8,097 nt of DNA from Candidatus Aerophobota bacterium. Lineage in GTDB: Bacteria > Aerophobota > Aerophobia > Aerophobales > B3-G15. The stretch's first letter is position 1. Each line of letters opens with the position of its first letter. The notes beneath the pieces are model-generated. The model had not been told where the DNA came from. It saw nothing but the letters and a program-made list of their open reading frames with translations, and searched no databases. Below, one piece after another: positions 1 through 6,069 of this stretch. Location: contig JAGGTG010000148.1 of NCBI GenBank assembly GCA_021163905.1, forward strand, positions 1-8,097, in the 5' to 3' direction. Both the position numbers and the translations under genes were made by a program.

Positions 1-60
1 GTATCACCTCTAACTTTACTGCAGCTCGGCCTCCCGAGGTTTGGCTGTGCTATTTTTTAG
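1..60 (-). ncRNA. Possible partial GEMM-I-like (cyclic-di-GMP) aptamer, reading left
   Basis: Seen: read on the minus strand, the stretch contains GCACAGCCAAACC (50-38), then a five-pair stem (38-34 with 29-25) closed by the loop GAGG, then a segment with AAAG (17-14) and GAGG (10-7). Known: GEMM-I aptamers have the order GCA-AGGCAAACC, a stem with a GNRA loop, and GACGCAAAGC followed by GGG. Inference: the order of conserved blocks is similar, which could place a riboswitch leader before a leftward gene outside the window. Against it: the loop is not GNRA, the GACGCAAAGC block is poorly matched, and the second half of the aptamer is beyond base 1. The call is tentative. Confidence 0.25.
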
Positions 61-65
61 TGAAG

Positions 66-85
66 GGCAAGCTCATCTGCTCGCC
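66..85 (-). other. Hairpin in the gene-free leader, better formed on the minus strand
   Basis: Read on the minus strand, GGCGAGC (85-79) pairs with GCTTGCC (72-66) over seven positions around a six-base loop. One pair is a G-U wobble that would be an A-C mismatch in a plus-strand RNA. This polarity suggests that the minus strand is transcribed here. It may be part of the same leftward RNA as the possible aptamer at 1-60. No family was recognised. Confidence 0.35.
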
Positions 86-119
86 AAAAAGAGGCTTCCT
101 TAGGGATACCCAGGAGCCC
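86..119 (-). terminator. Possible intrinsic terminator or structured RNA hairpin (minus strand)
   Basis: On the minus strand 118-112 pairs with 100-93 (seven Watson-Crick pairs with one bulged base at 97). Three more G-C pairs (111-109 with 105-103) continue inward. The stem is followed by TCTTTTT (92-86). A GC-rich stem plus a U tract is what a factor-independent terminator looks like, and the plus strand has no such T run. It would stop leftward transcription entering from the phoH side, or it could be an extra helix of a leader RNA. The bulge and internal loop weaken the call. Confidence 0.3.
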
Positions 120-122
120 TTT

Positions 123-266
123 AACCAAATCAACCAAATACACCAAATGAACCAAATACACCAAACAGACGAAATAGACGAGAAGGACGAAATAGACGAG
201 ACAGACGAAATAGACGAGAAGGACGAGACAGACGAAACAGACGAAATGGACGAGACAGACGAGATA
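123..266. repeat. Tandem array of sixteen 9-bp units
   Basis: Sixteen consecutive 9-mers fill this interval with no base left over. Units 1-5 follow AACCAAATN or CACCAAAYR, and units 6-16 follow GACGARNNN (GACGAAATA, GACGAGAAG and GACGAGACA recur). The plus strand is nearly T-free. Because nine is a multiple of three, the array is open in several frames on both strands: it would read as NQI/HQT then DEI/DEK/DET repeats forward, and as SRL/FRL repeats in reverse. A short open frame (GTG at 60, stop at 288-290) crosses it, but that frame has no recognisable start signal and runs through the promoter below. I therefore treat the array as intergenic DNA of unknown role. Confidence 0.9.
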
Positions 267-267
267 G

Positions 268-295
268 TTGACAGAGAAGTATTATTTTAGATAAT
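268..295 (+). promoter_or_regulatory. Sigma70-type promoter for the phoH-rseP gene cluster
   Basis: A perfect -35 box TTGACA (268-273) is followed after 16 bp by GATAAT (290-295), five of six matches to TATAAT. An alternative AATAAT at 293-298 has a 19-bp spacer. Transcription would start near 302, giving a leader of about 25 nt before the phoH start. The -35 box begins two bases after the last 9-bp repeat unit. This is the only convincing rightward promoter I see, and the genes that follow are packed without room for another obvious one. Confidence 0.6.
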
Positions 296-312
296 AATGG
301 AAATGAATAACT

Positions 313-319
313 AAGAGGT
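313..319 (+). promoter_or_regulatory. Ribosome binding site favouring the TTG start of phoH
   Basis: AAGAGGT lies seven bases before TTG at 327 but thirteen before ATG at 333. The spacing favours the TTG start. The N-terminus differs by only two residues between the two choices. Confidence 0.5.
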
Positions 320-326
320 AGATAAT

Positions 327-1316
327 TTGAAGATGAGTAAGATAAAAATCGAGAGGTCTGAACAAATTCCACTTCTTTTTGGCAAAAGGGATGAAAATCT
401 CAGATTAATAGAGAAAGAGTTAGGAGTTGAGTTTATTTTAAGGGATAATTCGCTGAAGATAAAAGGGGAGGATGAATCTGTTAGAAAAGCTAAAAGATTA
501 GTAGAAGGTCTGATGAGACAGCTTCGTCAGGATTATGTTCCTGAAATAGATGATATAAAGCAAGCTTTAAAAAAAATAAAAGAGGGCAAGGAATCTAATG
601 TTGAGGATTACTCCTCAATGGTGATTCTTACCACTCCCCGCGGTAAGAAGATAAGACCCAGAACAGAAGGACAGAAGAATTATGTTGAAGCCATGAGGGA
701 AAATGAAGTTGTATTTGCAATTGGTCCTGCTGGAACAGGTAAAACTTACTTAGCAGTAGCCATGGCTGTTGCTTCTCTTGAAAAGGGAGAAGTTGTAAGG
801 ATAATTCTTACCCGTCCCACTGTTGAGGCTGGAGAAAAGTTAGGTTTTCTTCCCGGAGGACTTGAGGAAAAGGTAGAACCTTACCTTCGTCCACTGTACG
901 ATGCTTTATACGAGATGATATTGGCGGAGAAATTCCAATCTTTTCTTGATAGAAGGATTATTGAGATTGCTCCTCTTGCCTACATGAGAGGTAGAACTTT
1001 AAATGATGCATTTATTATTCTGGACGAGGCTCAAAATACAACCTATGAACAGATGAAAATGTTTTTAACAAGACTGGGGTTTGGTTCAAAAATAGTTATT
1101 ACCGGAGATATAACCCAGATAGACCTACCTCCTCAGAAAACATCGGGATTGGTTGAGGTGCAGTCTTTATTTAATGATATAAAGGGAATTAAAACTGTTT
1201 ATCTTACACAAAAAGATGTTGTAAGACATAGATTGGTTCAGCAGATAGTAAAAGCCTATGAGGGATATGAAGAAAAGATTAGAAATGCAAAAAAGGGGAG
1301 AAAGGAAAGAGTTTAA
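327..1316 (+). CDS. phoH: PhoH-like ATPase (YbeZ/PhoH family)
   Basis: The product is a 329-residue cytoplasmic P-loop ATPase of the PhoH/YbeZ family, close to the usual length. Residues 1-100 form the small KH-like N-terminal region typical of the family. The ATPase core follows: Walker A GPAGTGKT at 133-140, the family block TRPTVEAGEKLGFLPG at 162-177, Walker B IILDEAQN at 230-237, and GDITQIDLP at 260-268. Family knowledge: YbeZ is an RNA-associated ATPase/helicase-like protein that works with the YbeY endoribonuclease in rRNA maturation, and ybeY is two genes downstream here. The start is TTG at 327 by Shine-Dalgarno spacing, with ATG at 333 as the alternative; an in-frame stop at 312 rules out a longer form. 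It is first in the cluster and overlaps the next gene by up to 59 bp. The assignment is secure, the exact biochemical role less so. Confidence 0.96.
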   Translation: MKMSKIKIERSEQIPLLFGKRDENLRLIEKELGVEFILRDNSLKIKGEDESVRKAKRLVEGLMRQLRQDYVPEIDDIKQALKKIKEGKESNVEDYSSMVILTTPRGKKIRPRTEGQKNYVEAMRENEVVFAIGPAGTGKTYLAVAMAVASLEKGEVVRIILTRPTVEAGEKLGFLPGGLEEKVEPYLRPLYDALYEMILAEKFQSFLDRRIIEIAPLAYMRGRTLNDAFIILDEAQNTTYEQMKMFLTRLGFGSKIVITGDITQIDLPPQKTSGLVEVQSLFNDIKGIKTVYLTQKDVVRHRLVQQIVKAYEGYEEKIRNAKKGRKERV

Positions 1317-2781
1317 ATCTCCCGGGTTAATAAAATTAAAGTTTCTTTTTACAAGATCCTATGTTCCTTTCTGGCTCTGGTTTGGAGGAACAATTAGTGG
1401 TATTTGCTTGATTTATCTTTTATTTTCCATTTTTTCCTTTTATCAGAAAGCCGGAGTGGTGATAGTTGTGGGAGTTTTTATTTTTACCCTTTCCCTTTCC
1501 CTTTTTCATTTTTATCCAAAGTTTTTATCGAGAAAGTACCTTGCTCTTTTAGCAATTCTTCTGCTGGTAACAGCACTCATTGGCAGGATTGTTATACTTT
1601 TACCTCAAATTCCCGATGTCTTTGTGCCAATTGCATTTTTATCTATTTTTTTATCTTTATTTTTTAACCTTTTTATCTCCTCTTTTGTATTATCTGTCCT
1701 GTCTATTTTGTTTGTCCTTGTATCGGGTAGATTTGAACTTCTCCCTGTTCTTTTCTCTGGAGGTATGATTGGGGCTTATGGGGCTTCTGTAATCCATCAT
1801 AGAACTGATATAACCCGTATTGGTTTGTGGGTGGGATTAACTAATTTAGCCAGTGTGATAGGAATAGGTTTAATTGGTAACTTCTCTCTTCAAAAAATTG
1901 CTGTATGGGGACTATGGGGAATAGGCAGTGGTATTTTTTCCAGTATTCTTATCACCGTAAGTTTACCTTACTTTGAAACTTATTTCGGAATTACTACCGA
2001 TATTCGTCTTTTAGAACTTACCGACCTTAACCATCCACTTTTGCGTAGGTTGTCTATTGAGGCGCCTGGAACTTATCACCATTCAATACTGGTAGCAACT
2101 TTAGCAGCGGCTGCTGCCGAGGCAGTCGGAGCAAATCCTCTATTAGCAAGGGTCGGAGCTTATTACCATGACATTGGCAAGATAACAAGACCTCATTTTT
2201 TCTTTGAAAATATTAGAATTGAGGGTGAAGGAGACAACTCCCATCTGCGTGTTAATCCCAATTTATCCTCCAAGATAATCCTATCCCATGTAAAAGATGG
2301 ACTGGAGCTTGCCCGAATTTATAGATTGCCAAAAGTGGTTGTAGATATAATTGCCGAGCACCATGGAACAAGTTTGATAGCTTATTTTTATAGAAAAGCT
2401 CTTCTGGAAAAAAGAGGAAAAGGATCGGTCGAGGAGTCCAGTTTTCGTTATCCAGGTCCTAAGCCGAGAAGCAAAGAGTCAGCTATAGTTATGTTAGCTG
2501 ATTCTGTAGAGGCCGATTCTCGTTTTTCCTCTGGAAAGAGTCACAAGGGAATTGAGAGTCAGATAAAAAGGGTGATTAACAATAAACTAAAGGATAACCA
2601 GCTGGATGAAACAGATTTAACCCTCAGAGATCTCAATAGAATAGCAAAGGCCTTTACCAGAGTAATGGCAGGTCTATCGCATACCAGAGGAAGATATCCA
2701 GAGGAGATGTTGAAGGGTGGGGGAGAAATTAATCAAAATCAACAATATGTGGAAAGGAAAAGTTCCCATATTATCTCTTAA
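1258..2781 (+). CDS. pgpH: PgpH-like membrane HD-domain phosphodiesterase, probably c-di-AMP-degrading, short form
   Basis: The N-terminal half (about residues 36-236) is a bundle of seven or eight hydrophobic helices matching the 7TM region of 7TM-HD proteins. The cytoplasmic C-terminal half is an HD hydrolase: LLELTDLNHPLLRRL at 251-265, EAPGTYHHS at 268-276, HD at 304-305 inside VGAYYHDIGKITRP, HVKDG at 344-348, EHHGT at 367-371 and D415. All expected metal-binding His/Asp positions appear present. Known: Listeria PgpH hydrolyses the bacterial second messenger cyclic di-AMP. PgpH proteins are usually about 700 residues or more because of an extracytoplasmic sensor domain between the first helix and the 7TM bundle; that domain is missing here (507 residues). 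The start is uncertain: ATG at 1258, 1267 or 1285 all lie inside phoH, and none has a strong ribosome site. The phoH-pgpH-ybeY order is common, which supports the identity. Confidence 0.9.
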   Translation: MRDMKKRLEMQKRGERKEFKSPGLIKLKFLFTRSYVPFWLWFGGTISGICLIYLLFSIFSFYQKAGVVIVVGVFIFTLSLSLFHFYPKFLSRKYLALLAILLLVTALIGRIVILLPQIPDVFVPIAFLSIFLSLFFNLFISSFVLSVLSILFVLVSGRFELLPVLFSGGMIGAYGASVIHHRTDITRIGLWVGLTNLASVIGIGLIGNFSLQKIAVWGLWGIGSGIFSSILITVSLPYFETYFGITTDIRLLELTDLNHPLLRRLSIEAPGTYHHSILVATLAAAAAEAVGANPLLARVGAYYHDIGKITRPHFFFENIRIEGEGDNSHLRVNPNLSSKIILSHVKDGLELARIYRLPKVVVDIIAEHHGTSLIAYFYRKALLEKRGKGSVEESSFRYPGPKPRSKESAIVMLADSVEADSRFSSGKSHKGIESQIKRVINNKLKDNQLDETDLTLRDLNRIAKAFTRVMAGLSHTRGRYPEEMLKGGGEINQNQQYVERKSSHIIS

Positions 2782-3169
2782 AAGGGCGGCATCTTTTGCT
2801 CTTAAGAAAGAGATGGGAGAAAATAAAAAGGAGGTAAGTATTGCTCTTGTTAGTATGGATAAGATAGAGGATCTTAATTTTAAGTACCGGGGAAAAAAAT
2901 CAGTTACCGATGTTTTAGCTTTTCCTCTTTCCGGTGATGTTGGACCTGCTAAAAACTTACTTGGAGAGATAGTTATCTGTCCTGATGTTGCCTTAAATTA
3001 CGCCAGAGCAAAGGGGCATTCACTGGAAGATGAGCTTATACTTCTGGTAGTTCATGGGATCCTTCACCTTTTGGGGTATCGGGACGAGGAGGAGGAAGAT
3101 AGAAAAATTATGATTCAAAAAGAAAAGGAGATTTTAAAATTGCTCGGTAAAAAAGAACAAATAGTTTAA
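2717..3169 (+). CDS. ybeY: YbeY-type endoribonuclease / rRNA maturation factor
   Basis: A 150-residue protein of normal YbeY length. It shows the family block YRGKKSVTDVLAFP at 57-70, LGEIVICPD at 82-90 and the metal motif HGILHLLGYRD at 113-123. Known: YbeY is a zinc-dependent RNase needed for 16S rRNA 3'-end maturation and ribosome quality control. The canonical motif is HGxLHLxGYDH. Here H113 and H117 are kept, but the third ligand position (123) is Asp rather than His and is preceded by Arg. I chose GTG at 2717, with GAGGAG ten bases upstream at 2701-2706, because it supplies the first beta strand (LIKINN). ATG at 2747 would cut this strand off and has no ribosome site. A stop at 2711 excludes a longer start. 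The gene overlaps pgpH by 65 bp, which suggests translational coupling. Confidence 0.93.
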   Translation: MGEKLIKINNMWKGKVPILSLKRAASFALKKEMGENKKEVSIALVSMDKIEDLNFKYRGKKSVTDVLAFPLSGDVGPAKNLLGEIVICPDVALNYARAKGHSLEDELILLVVHGILHLLGYRDEEEEDRKIMIQKEKEILKLLGKKEQIV

Positions 3170-3174
3170 AGGAG
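3168..3174 (+). promoter_or_regulatory. Ribosome binding site of skp, overlapping the ybeY stop codon
   Basis: AAAGGAG overlaps the last two bases of the ybeY stop and sits six bases before ATG 3181. It supports 3181 over the in-frame ATG at 3187 as the skp start. It is one of the best ribosome sites in the window, consistent with a separately and well translated chaperone gene. Confidence 0.6.
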
Positions 3175-3180
3175 ATTCAT

Positions 3181-3759
3181 ATGCAGATGAAAATTAAAAA
3201 AATAATTCCGGTGATAGTTGGCATTGTTTTATGTTTGGGCTTTTTCTCTCAGTTTGCCAATGCCGATATACTTGAGGAAGTTTTTAAAAGAATGGCCTAC
3301 GTTGATCTGCAGAAGGTATTTCAGGAATACCATAAAAAGCAGGATCTTGAGACCAAATTAAGAGCTGAAGGTGAGGCTAAACGCCAGCAGTTGCAGGAGA
3401 AAAAACAGGAACTTGTAAAACTGCAGCAGGAGTATGAGGCACAGAAATTGCTTTTAACTGAGGAGGCAAAGAAAAAAAGAGAGCAGGAGATTAACCTGAA
3501 AAGCCAGGAGCTTAAAAGTTTCTTAGATAAAATCTCAAATGAGATGAAACAAAGGGAAAATCAATACACTCAGGAGATTGTATCTGATATAAAAAATAAA
3601 ATAAAACAAATTGCTACAAGGGAGGGTTATAGATTTGTATTTGATTCAGCTGCTATTTTGTATGCAGCTCCTATGCAGGATCTAACACAAAAGGTGATTG
3701 ATGAATTAAATAAAGAATACGATAAAGCCAAGAAAAAGGAGACCGGCAAGAATGAGTAA
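3181..3759 (+). CDS. skp: Skp/OmpH-family periplasmic chaperone
   Basis: A 192-residue protein with a signal peptide: MQMKIKKI is basic, 9-22 is hydrophobic, and there is a likely cleavage after FANA at 28. It then has the OmpH hallmark start [19 protein letters not shown] (39-57). About residues 55-130 are a long Lys/Glu/Gln-rich coiled coil, followed by a small hydrophobic strand region ([15 protein letters not shown], 150-164) and a helical tail. Known: Skp forms a trimeric jellyfish-like chaperone whose coiled-coil tentacles hold unfolded outer-membrane proteins in the periplasm. A position just before lpxD is the classic bamA-skp-lpxD order, but bamA is not in front of it. A short insertion (LEEVFKRM) separates the cleavage site from the first conserved strand. 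It overlaps lpxD by 8 bp. Confidence 0.9.
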   Translation: MQMKIKKIIPVIVGIVLCLGFFSQFANADILEEVFKRMAYVDLQKVFQEYHKKQDLETKLRAEGEAKRQQLQEKKQELVKLQQEYEAQKLLLTEEAKKKREQEINLKSQELKSFLDKISNEMKQRENQYTQEIVSDIKNKIKQIATREGYRFVFDSAAILYAAPMQDLTQKVIDELNKEYDKAKKKETGKNE

Positions 3760-4768
3760 GACACTGGGTGAGCTTGCCAGACTGGTAAGTGGAGAAATTA
3801 TGGGAGATGAGGGTCTTGTTATAAGAGGAGTAGCCAGTGTTGAGGAGGCAAAAGAGGGAGATATTACATTTGCTGTTTCGGAGAAGTTTTTAAGAATAGC
3901 AGAAAGTAGTAAGGCCTCTGCTGTTGTTGTTCCATCCGGGATAGATAATTTTTGCAAACCAGTCATAAAGGTGGAAAATCCCCGTCTTGCTTTTGCTAAA
4001 ATTCTGGAAATTTACGCTCCAGCTAAACCTGAGCCAGGTGGAATACATAAAACGGCTGTGATTTCCGATAGGGTAAAAATCGGGAAAGGTGTTACCATAG
4101 GTCCTTATTCTATTATTGAGGAAGGATCAATAATAGAGGATAATGTCTATCTTTCTGGATTTGTTTATCTGGGAAGGGAGGTTTTTATAGGAGAGGGAAC
4201 TTTTATTCATCCGAGGGTTACAATTCTGGATAGAATCAGTATAGGTAAAAAGGTTATAATTCATTCAGGAACTGTTATTGGATCGGATGGGTTTGGTTTT
4301 GTTAGAAAGATGAATGGTTCCTACTATAAGATTCCCCAGATAGGCAGGGTAGTGATTGAGGATAATGTCGAAATTGGTGCAAATGTTACCATAGATAGAG
4401 CAACTACTGGAGAGACGAGGATCGGACAGGGAACAAAAATCGACAATTTGGTTCATATTGCTCACAATGTAAGCATAGGATCCAATGTAGCCATTGTTGC
4501 TCTTGTAGGTATCTCGGGTAGTTGTAAGATAGGTAGCGGGGTTATTCTGGCAGGTCAGGCAGGAGTTACAGACCATGTTTGTATTGGAGATAATACTGTG
4601 GTTGCTGCTAAATCGGGTGTTACAAAAGATATTCCTTCAGACACGTTTGTTTCCGGATTTCCCGCTCGTAATCATATAAAACAAAAAAAGGTAAAGGCGA
4701 TGGTAAATCGACTCCCGGAACTTGTGAAGAGAGTCCAAAGGATAGAAAAAATGCTGGGGGATAAATAA
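3752..4768 (+). CDS. lpxD: UDP-3-O-acylglucosamine N-acyltransferase LpxD
   Basis: LpxD adds the second 3-hydroxyacyl chain, from acyl-ACP, to UDP-3-O-acylglucosamine in cytoplasmic lipid A synthesis. The 338-residue product has the usual length and plan. An N-terminal uridine-binding domain (1-95, including [14 protein letters not shown] at 27-40) leads into a left-handed beta helix of hexapeptide repeats from about 98 to 300 (for example [28 protein letters not shown]). A short helical C-terminus (312-338) follows. HIAHNV at 235-240 carries the expected catalytic His (H238), and H275 in GVTDHV matches the second His of the family. Start ATG 3752 lies inside the end of skp, with AAAAGGAG ten bases before it. 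The stop shares one base with the next ATG (TAATG). Function is secure from the motifs and neighbours. Confidence 0.96.
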   Translation: MSKTLGELARLVSGEIMGDEGLVIRGVASVEEAKEGDITFAVSEKFLRIAESSKASAVVVPSGIDNFCKPVIKVENPRLAFAKILEIYAPAKPEPGGIHKTAVISDRVKIGKGVTIGPYSIIEEGSIIEDNVYLSGFVYLGREVFIGEGTFIHPRVTILDRISIGKKVIIHSGTVIGSDGFGFVRKMNGSYYKIPQIGRVVIEDNVEIGANVTIDRATTGETRIGQGTKIDNLVHIAHNVSIGSNVAIVALVGISGSCKIGSGVILAGQAGVTDHVCIGDNTVVAAKSGVTKDIPSDTFVSGFPARNHIKQKKVKAMVNRLPELVKRVQRIEKMLGDK

Positions 4769-6051
4769 TGCAACAACAAAGGACCATTGGAAAAAGTGTT
4801 AGTTATACAGGGATTGGACTTCATCTTGGAAAAGAAGTTAAGGTTGTTTTGGAACCAGCACCTGCCAATCAAGGAGTAGTTTTTGTTAGAGAGGATTTAC
4901 CTAACTGTCCAAGTATAAAAGCTATGGCATCTAAGGTTGTTAATAACGAGAGAGGAACAACTATTGGGGATGGAATAGTTAAGATTACAACTGTAGAACA
5001 TATTCTGGCTGCTCTTTCCGGGATGGGAATAGATAATATTGTTATAAAGATGAATGAACAGGAGTTTCCAGCAGGTGATGGAAGCGCCCTTCCCTGGATA
5101 AAACTAATTCAAACTGCTGGTATTGTTACTCAAGATGCTCCAAAAAGGATTTTTAAGGTTAAAAGTCCCTTTTGGATTCAAGATGGAGATAGACAACTGG
5201 TGGTTCTGCCGGATGACAAATTTAAAATAGCCTATACTGTTGATTTCCCTGATAGCTGGATAAGATCTCAATTTGCTGAATTTGTTGTTGATGAGAAAAC
5301 CTTTATTGAAGAAATTGCTCCTTCTCGTACTTTTGGATTTATGAGGGAGGTGGAGGATTTAAAAAAGAAAGGGTTAATTCAGGGAGGATCGTTAAAAAAC
5401 GCAGTTGTGATAGATGATAATGGAATAATAAATGAAGAAGGGTTTCGCTTTCCCAATGAGCCTGTCAGACATAAGATACTTGATTTAATTGGTGATCTTT
5501 ATCTTATAGGAAGACCTCTCAAAGCACATATTATAGCGGTAAAGACAGGGCATCTTTTTCATGTAAAGTTAGCCCAGAAATTGGAGAAACTTATGGAAGA
5601 GGAGAATGAGAACAAAAAAGAAGGTTTTTTAGAGATAAGGGATATAGAAAAAATCCTTCCCCATAGGTACCCATTTTTACTGGTAGATAGAATTTTATCT
5701 ATGGGAGATAGAGAAATTGTAGGAGTAAAGAACTTTACCGTTAATGAGCCCTTCTTTGTTGGCCATTTTCCGGGTCATCCTGTAGTTCCTGCTGCTTTGA
5801 TTATTGAGTCCATGGCTCAAGTTGCAGGAGTATATCTTCTCAGTAAAAGCGAAAATCAGGGAAAGCTTGCCTACTTTGCTGGAATTGATAAGGCAAGATT
5901 TAGAAGACCTGTTTTACCTGGAGATAGGTTAGTTACAAAAGTGAAGGTCTTGAATTTAAGAAAAACAACAGGTAAAGTTGAGGCAGTGGGTACTGTGGAG
6001 GGAAAGGTAGTAGCAGAGGCTTGTTTTTTATTTAGTTTAGTAGAAAAGTAA
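4768..6051 (+). CDS. lpxC/fabZ: Bifunctional LpxC deacetylase / FabZ dehydratase fusion
   Basis: One uninterrupted 427-residue frame carries two enzymes. Residues 1-272 are LpxC, the zinc UDP-3-O-acyl-GlcNAc deacetylase that commits the cell to lipid A. Zinc ligands are H78 (VEHILAAL), H235 and D239 (RHKILDLIGD), E77 is the likely general base, and H262 sits in the KTGH motif. A charged linker of about 15 residues (273-287, Glu/Lys/Asn-rich) leads to FabZ at 288-427, the hotdog-fold 3-hydroxyacyl-ACP dehydratase. FabZ shows ILPHRYPFLLVDR (296-308), GHFPGHP (332-338) with catalytic H333, E347 in IIESMAQ, and FAGIDKARFRRPVLPGD (370-386). Both active sites look intact; the usual MPGVL after GHFPGHP reads VPAAL. 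Such fusions are known in Bacteroidota and other phyla. The two domains compete for or share the 3-hydroxyacyl-ACP pool. Start ATG 4768 overlaps the lpxD stop by one base. Confidence 0.96.
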   Translation: MQQQRTIGKSVSYTGIGLHLGKEVKVVLEPAPANQGVVFVREDLPNCPSIKAMASKVVNNERGTTIGDGIVKITTVEHILAALSGMGIDNIVIKMNEQEFPAGDGSALPWIKLIQTAGIVTQDAPKRIFKVKSPFWIQDGDRQLVVLPDDKFKIAYTVDFPDSWIRSQFAEFVVDEKTFIEEIAPSRTFGFMREVEDLKKKGLIQGGSLKNAVVIDDNGIINEEGFRFPNEPVRHKILDLIGDLYLIGRPLKAHIIAVKTGHLFHVKLAQKLEKLMEEENENKKEGFLEIRDIEKILPHRYPFLLVDRILSMGDREIVGVKNFTVNEPFFVGHFPGHPVVPAALIIESMAQVAGVYLLSKSENQGKLAYFAGIDKARFRRPVLPGDRLVTKVKVLNLRKTTGKVEAVGTVEGKVVAEACFLFSLVEK

Positions 6052-6069
6052 TTTCAGGGAAAGAGGAAA

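Noticed and set aside
123..266. CRISPR array
   Set aside because: The units are 9 bp and contiguous, with no spacers and no repeat of 20 bp or more, and no cas gene is present.
60..290. Forward open frame of 76 codons with Asn-Gln and Asp-Glu repeats
   Set aside because: It is open mainly because the 9-bp repeat has a period divisible by three. It starts at a GTG without a ribosome site, ends inside the phoH promoter, and its non-repeat part resembles nothing I recognise.
130..372. Reverse open frame of 80 codons with Ser-Arg-Leu/Phe-Arg-Leu repeats
   Set aside because: It is the reverse reading of the same repeat array, its start region lies inside phoH, and it would run against the promoter.
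1404..1768. Two short forward frames inside the membrane part of pgpH
   Set aside because: They are off-frame shadows of T-rich transmembrane coding sequence, without start signals or family motifs.
3706..4872. Reverse frames opposite skp, lpxD and the start of lpxC/fabZ
   Set aside because: They lie fully antisense to well-supported conserved genes and show no motifs.
4768..6051. Assembly artefact or missed stop joining lpxC and fabZ
   Set aside because: The linker is in frame and of the charged composition expected of natural fusions, no ribosome site or clear start precedes the FabZ part, and such fusions are known in other bacteria.
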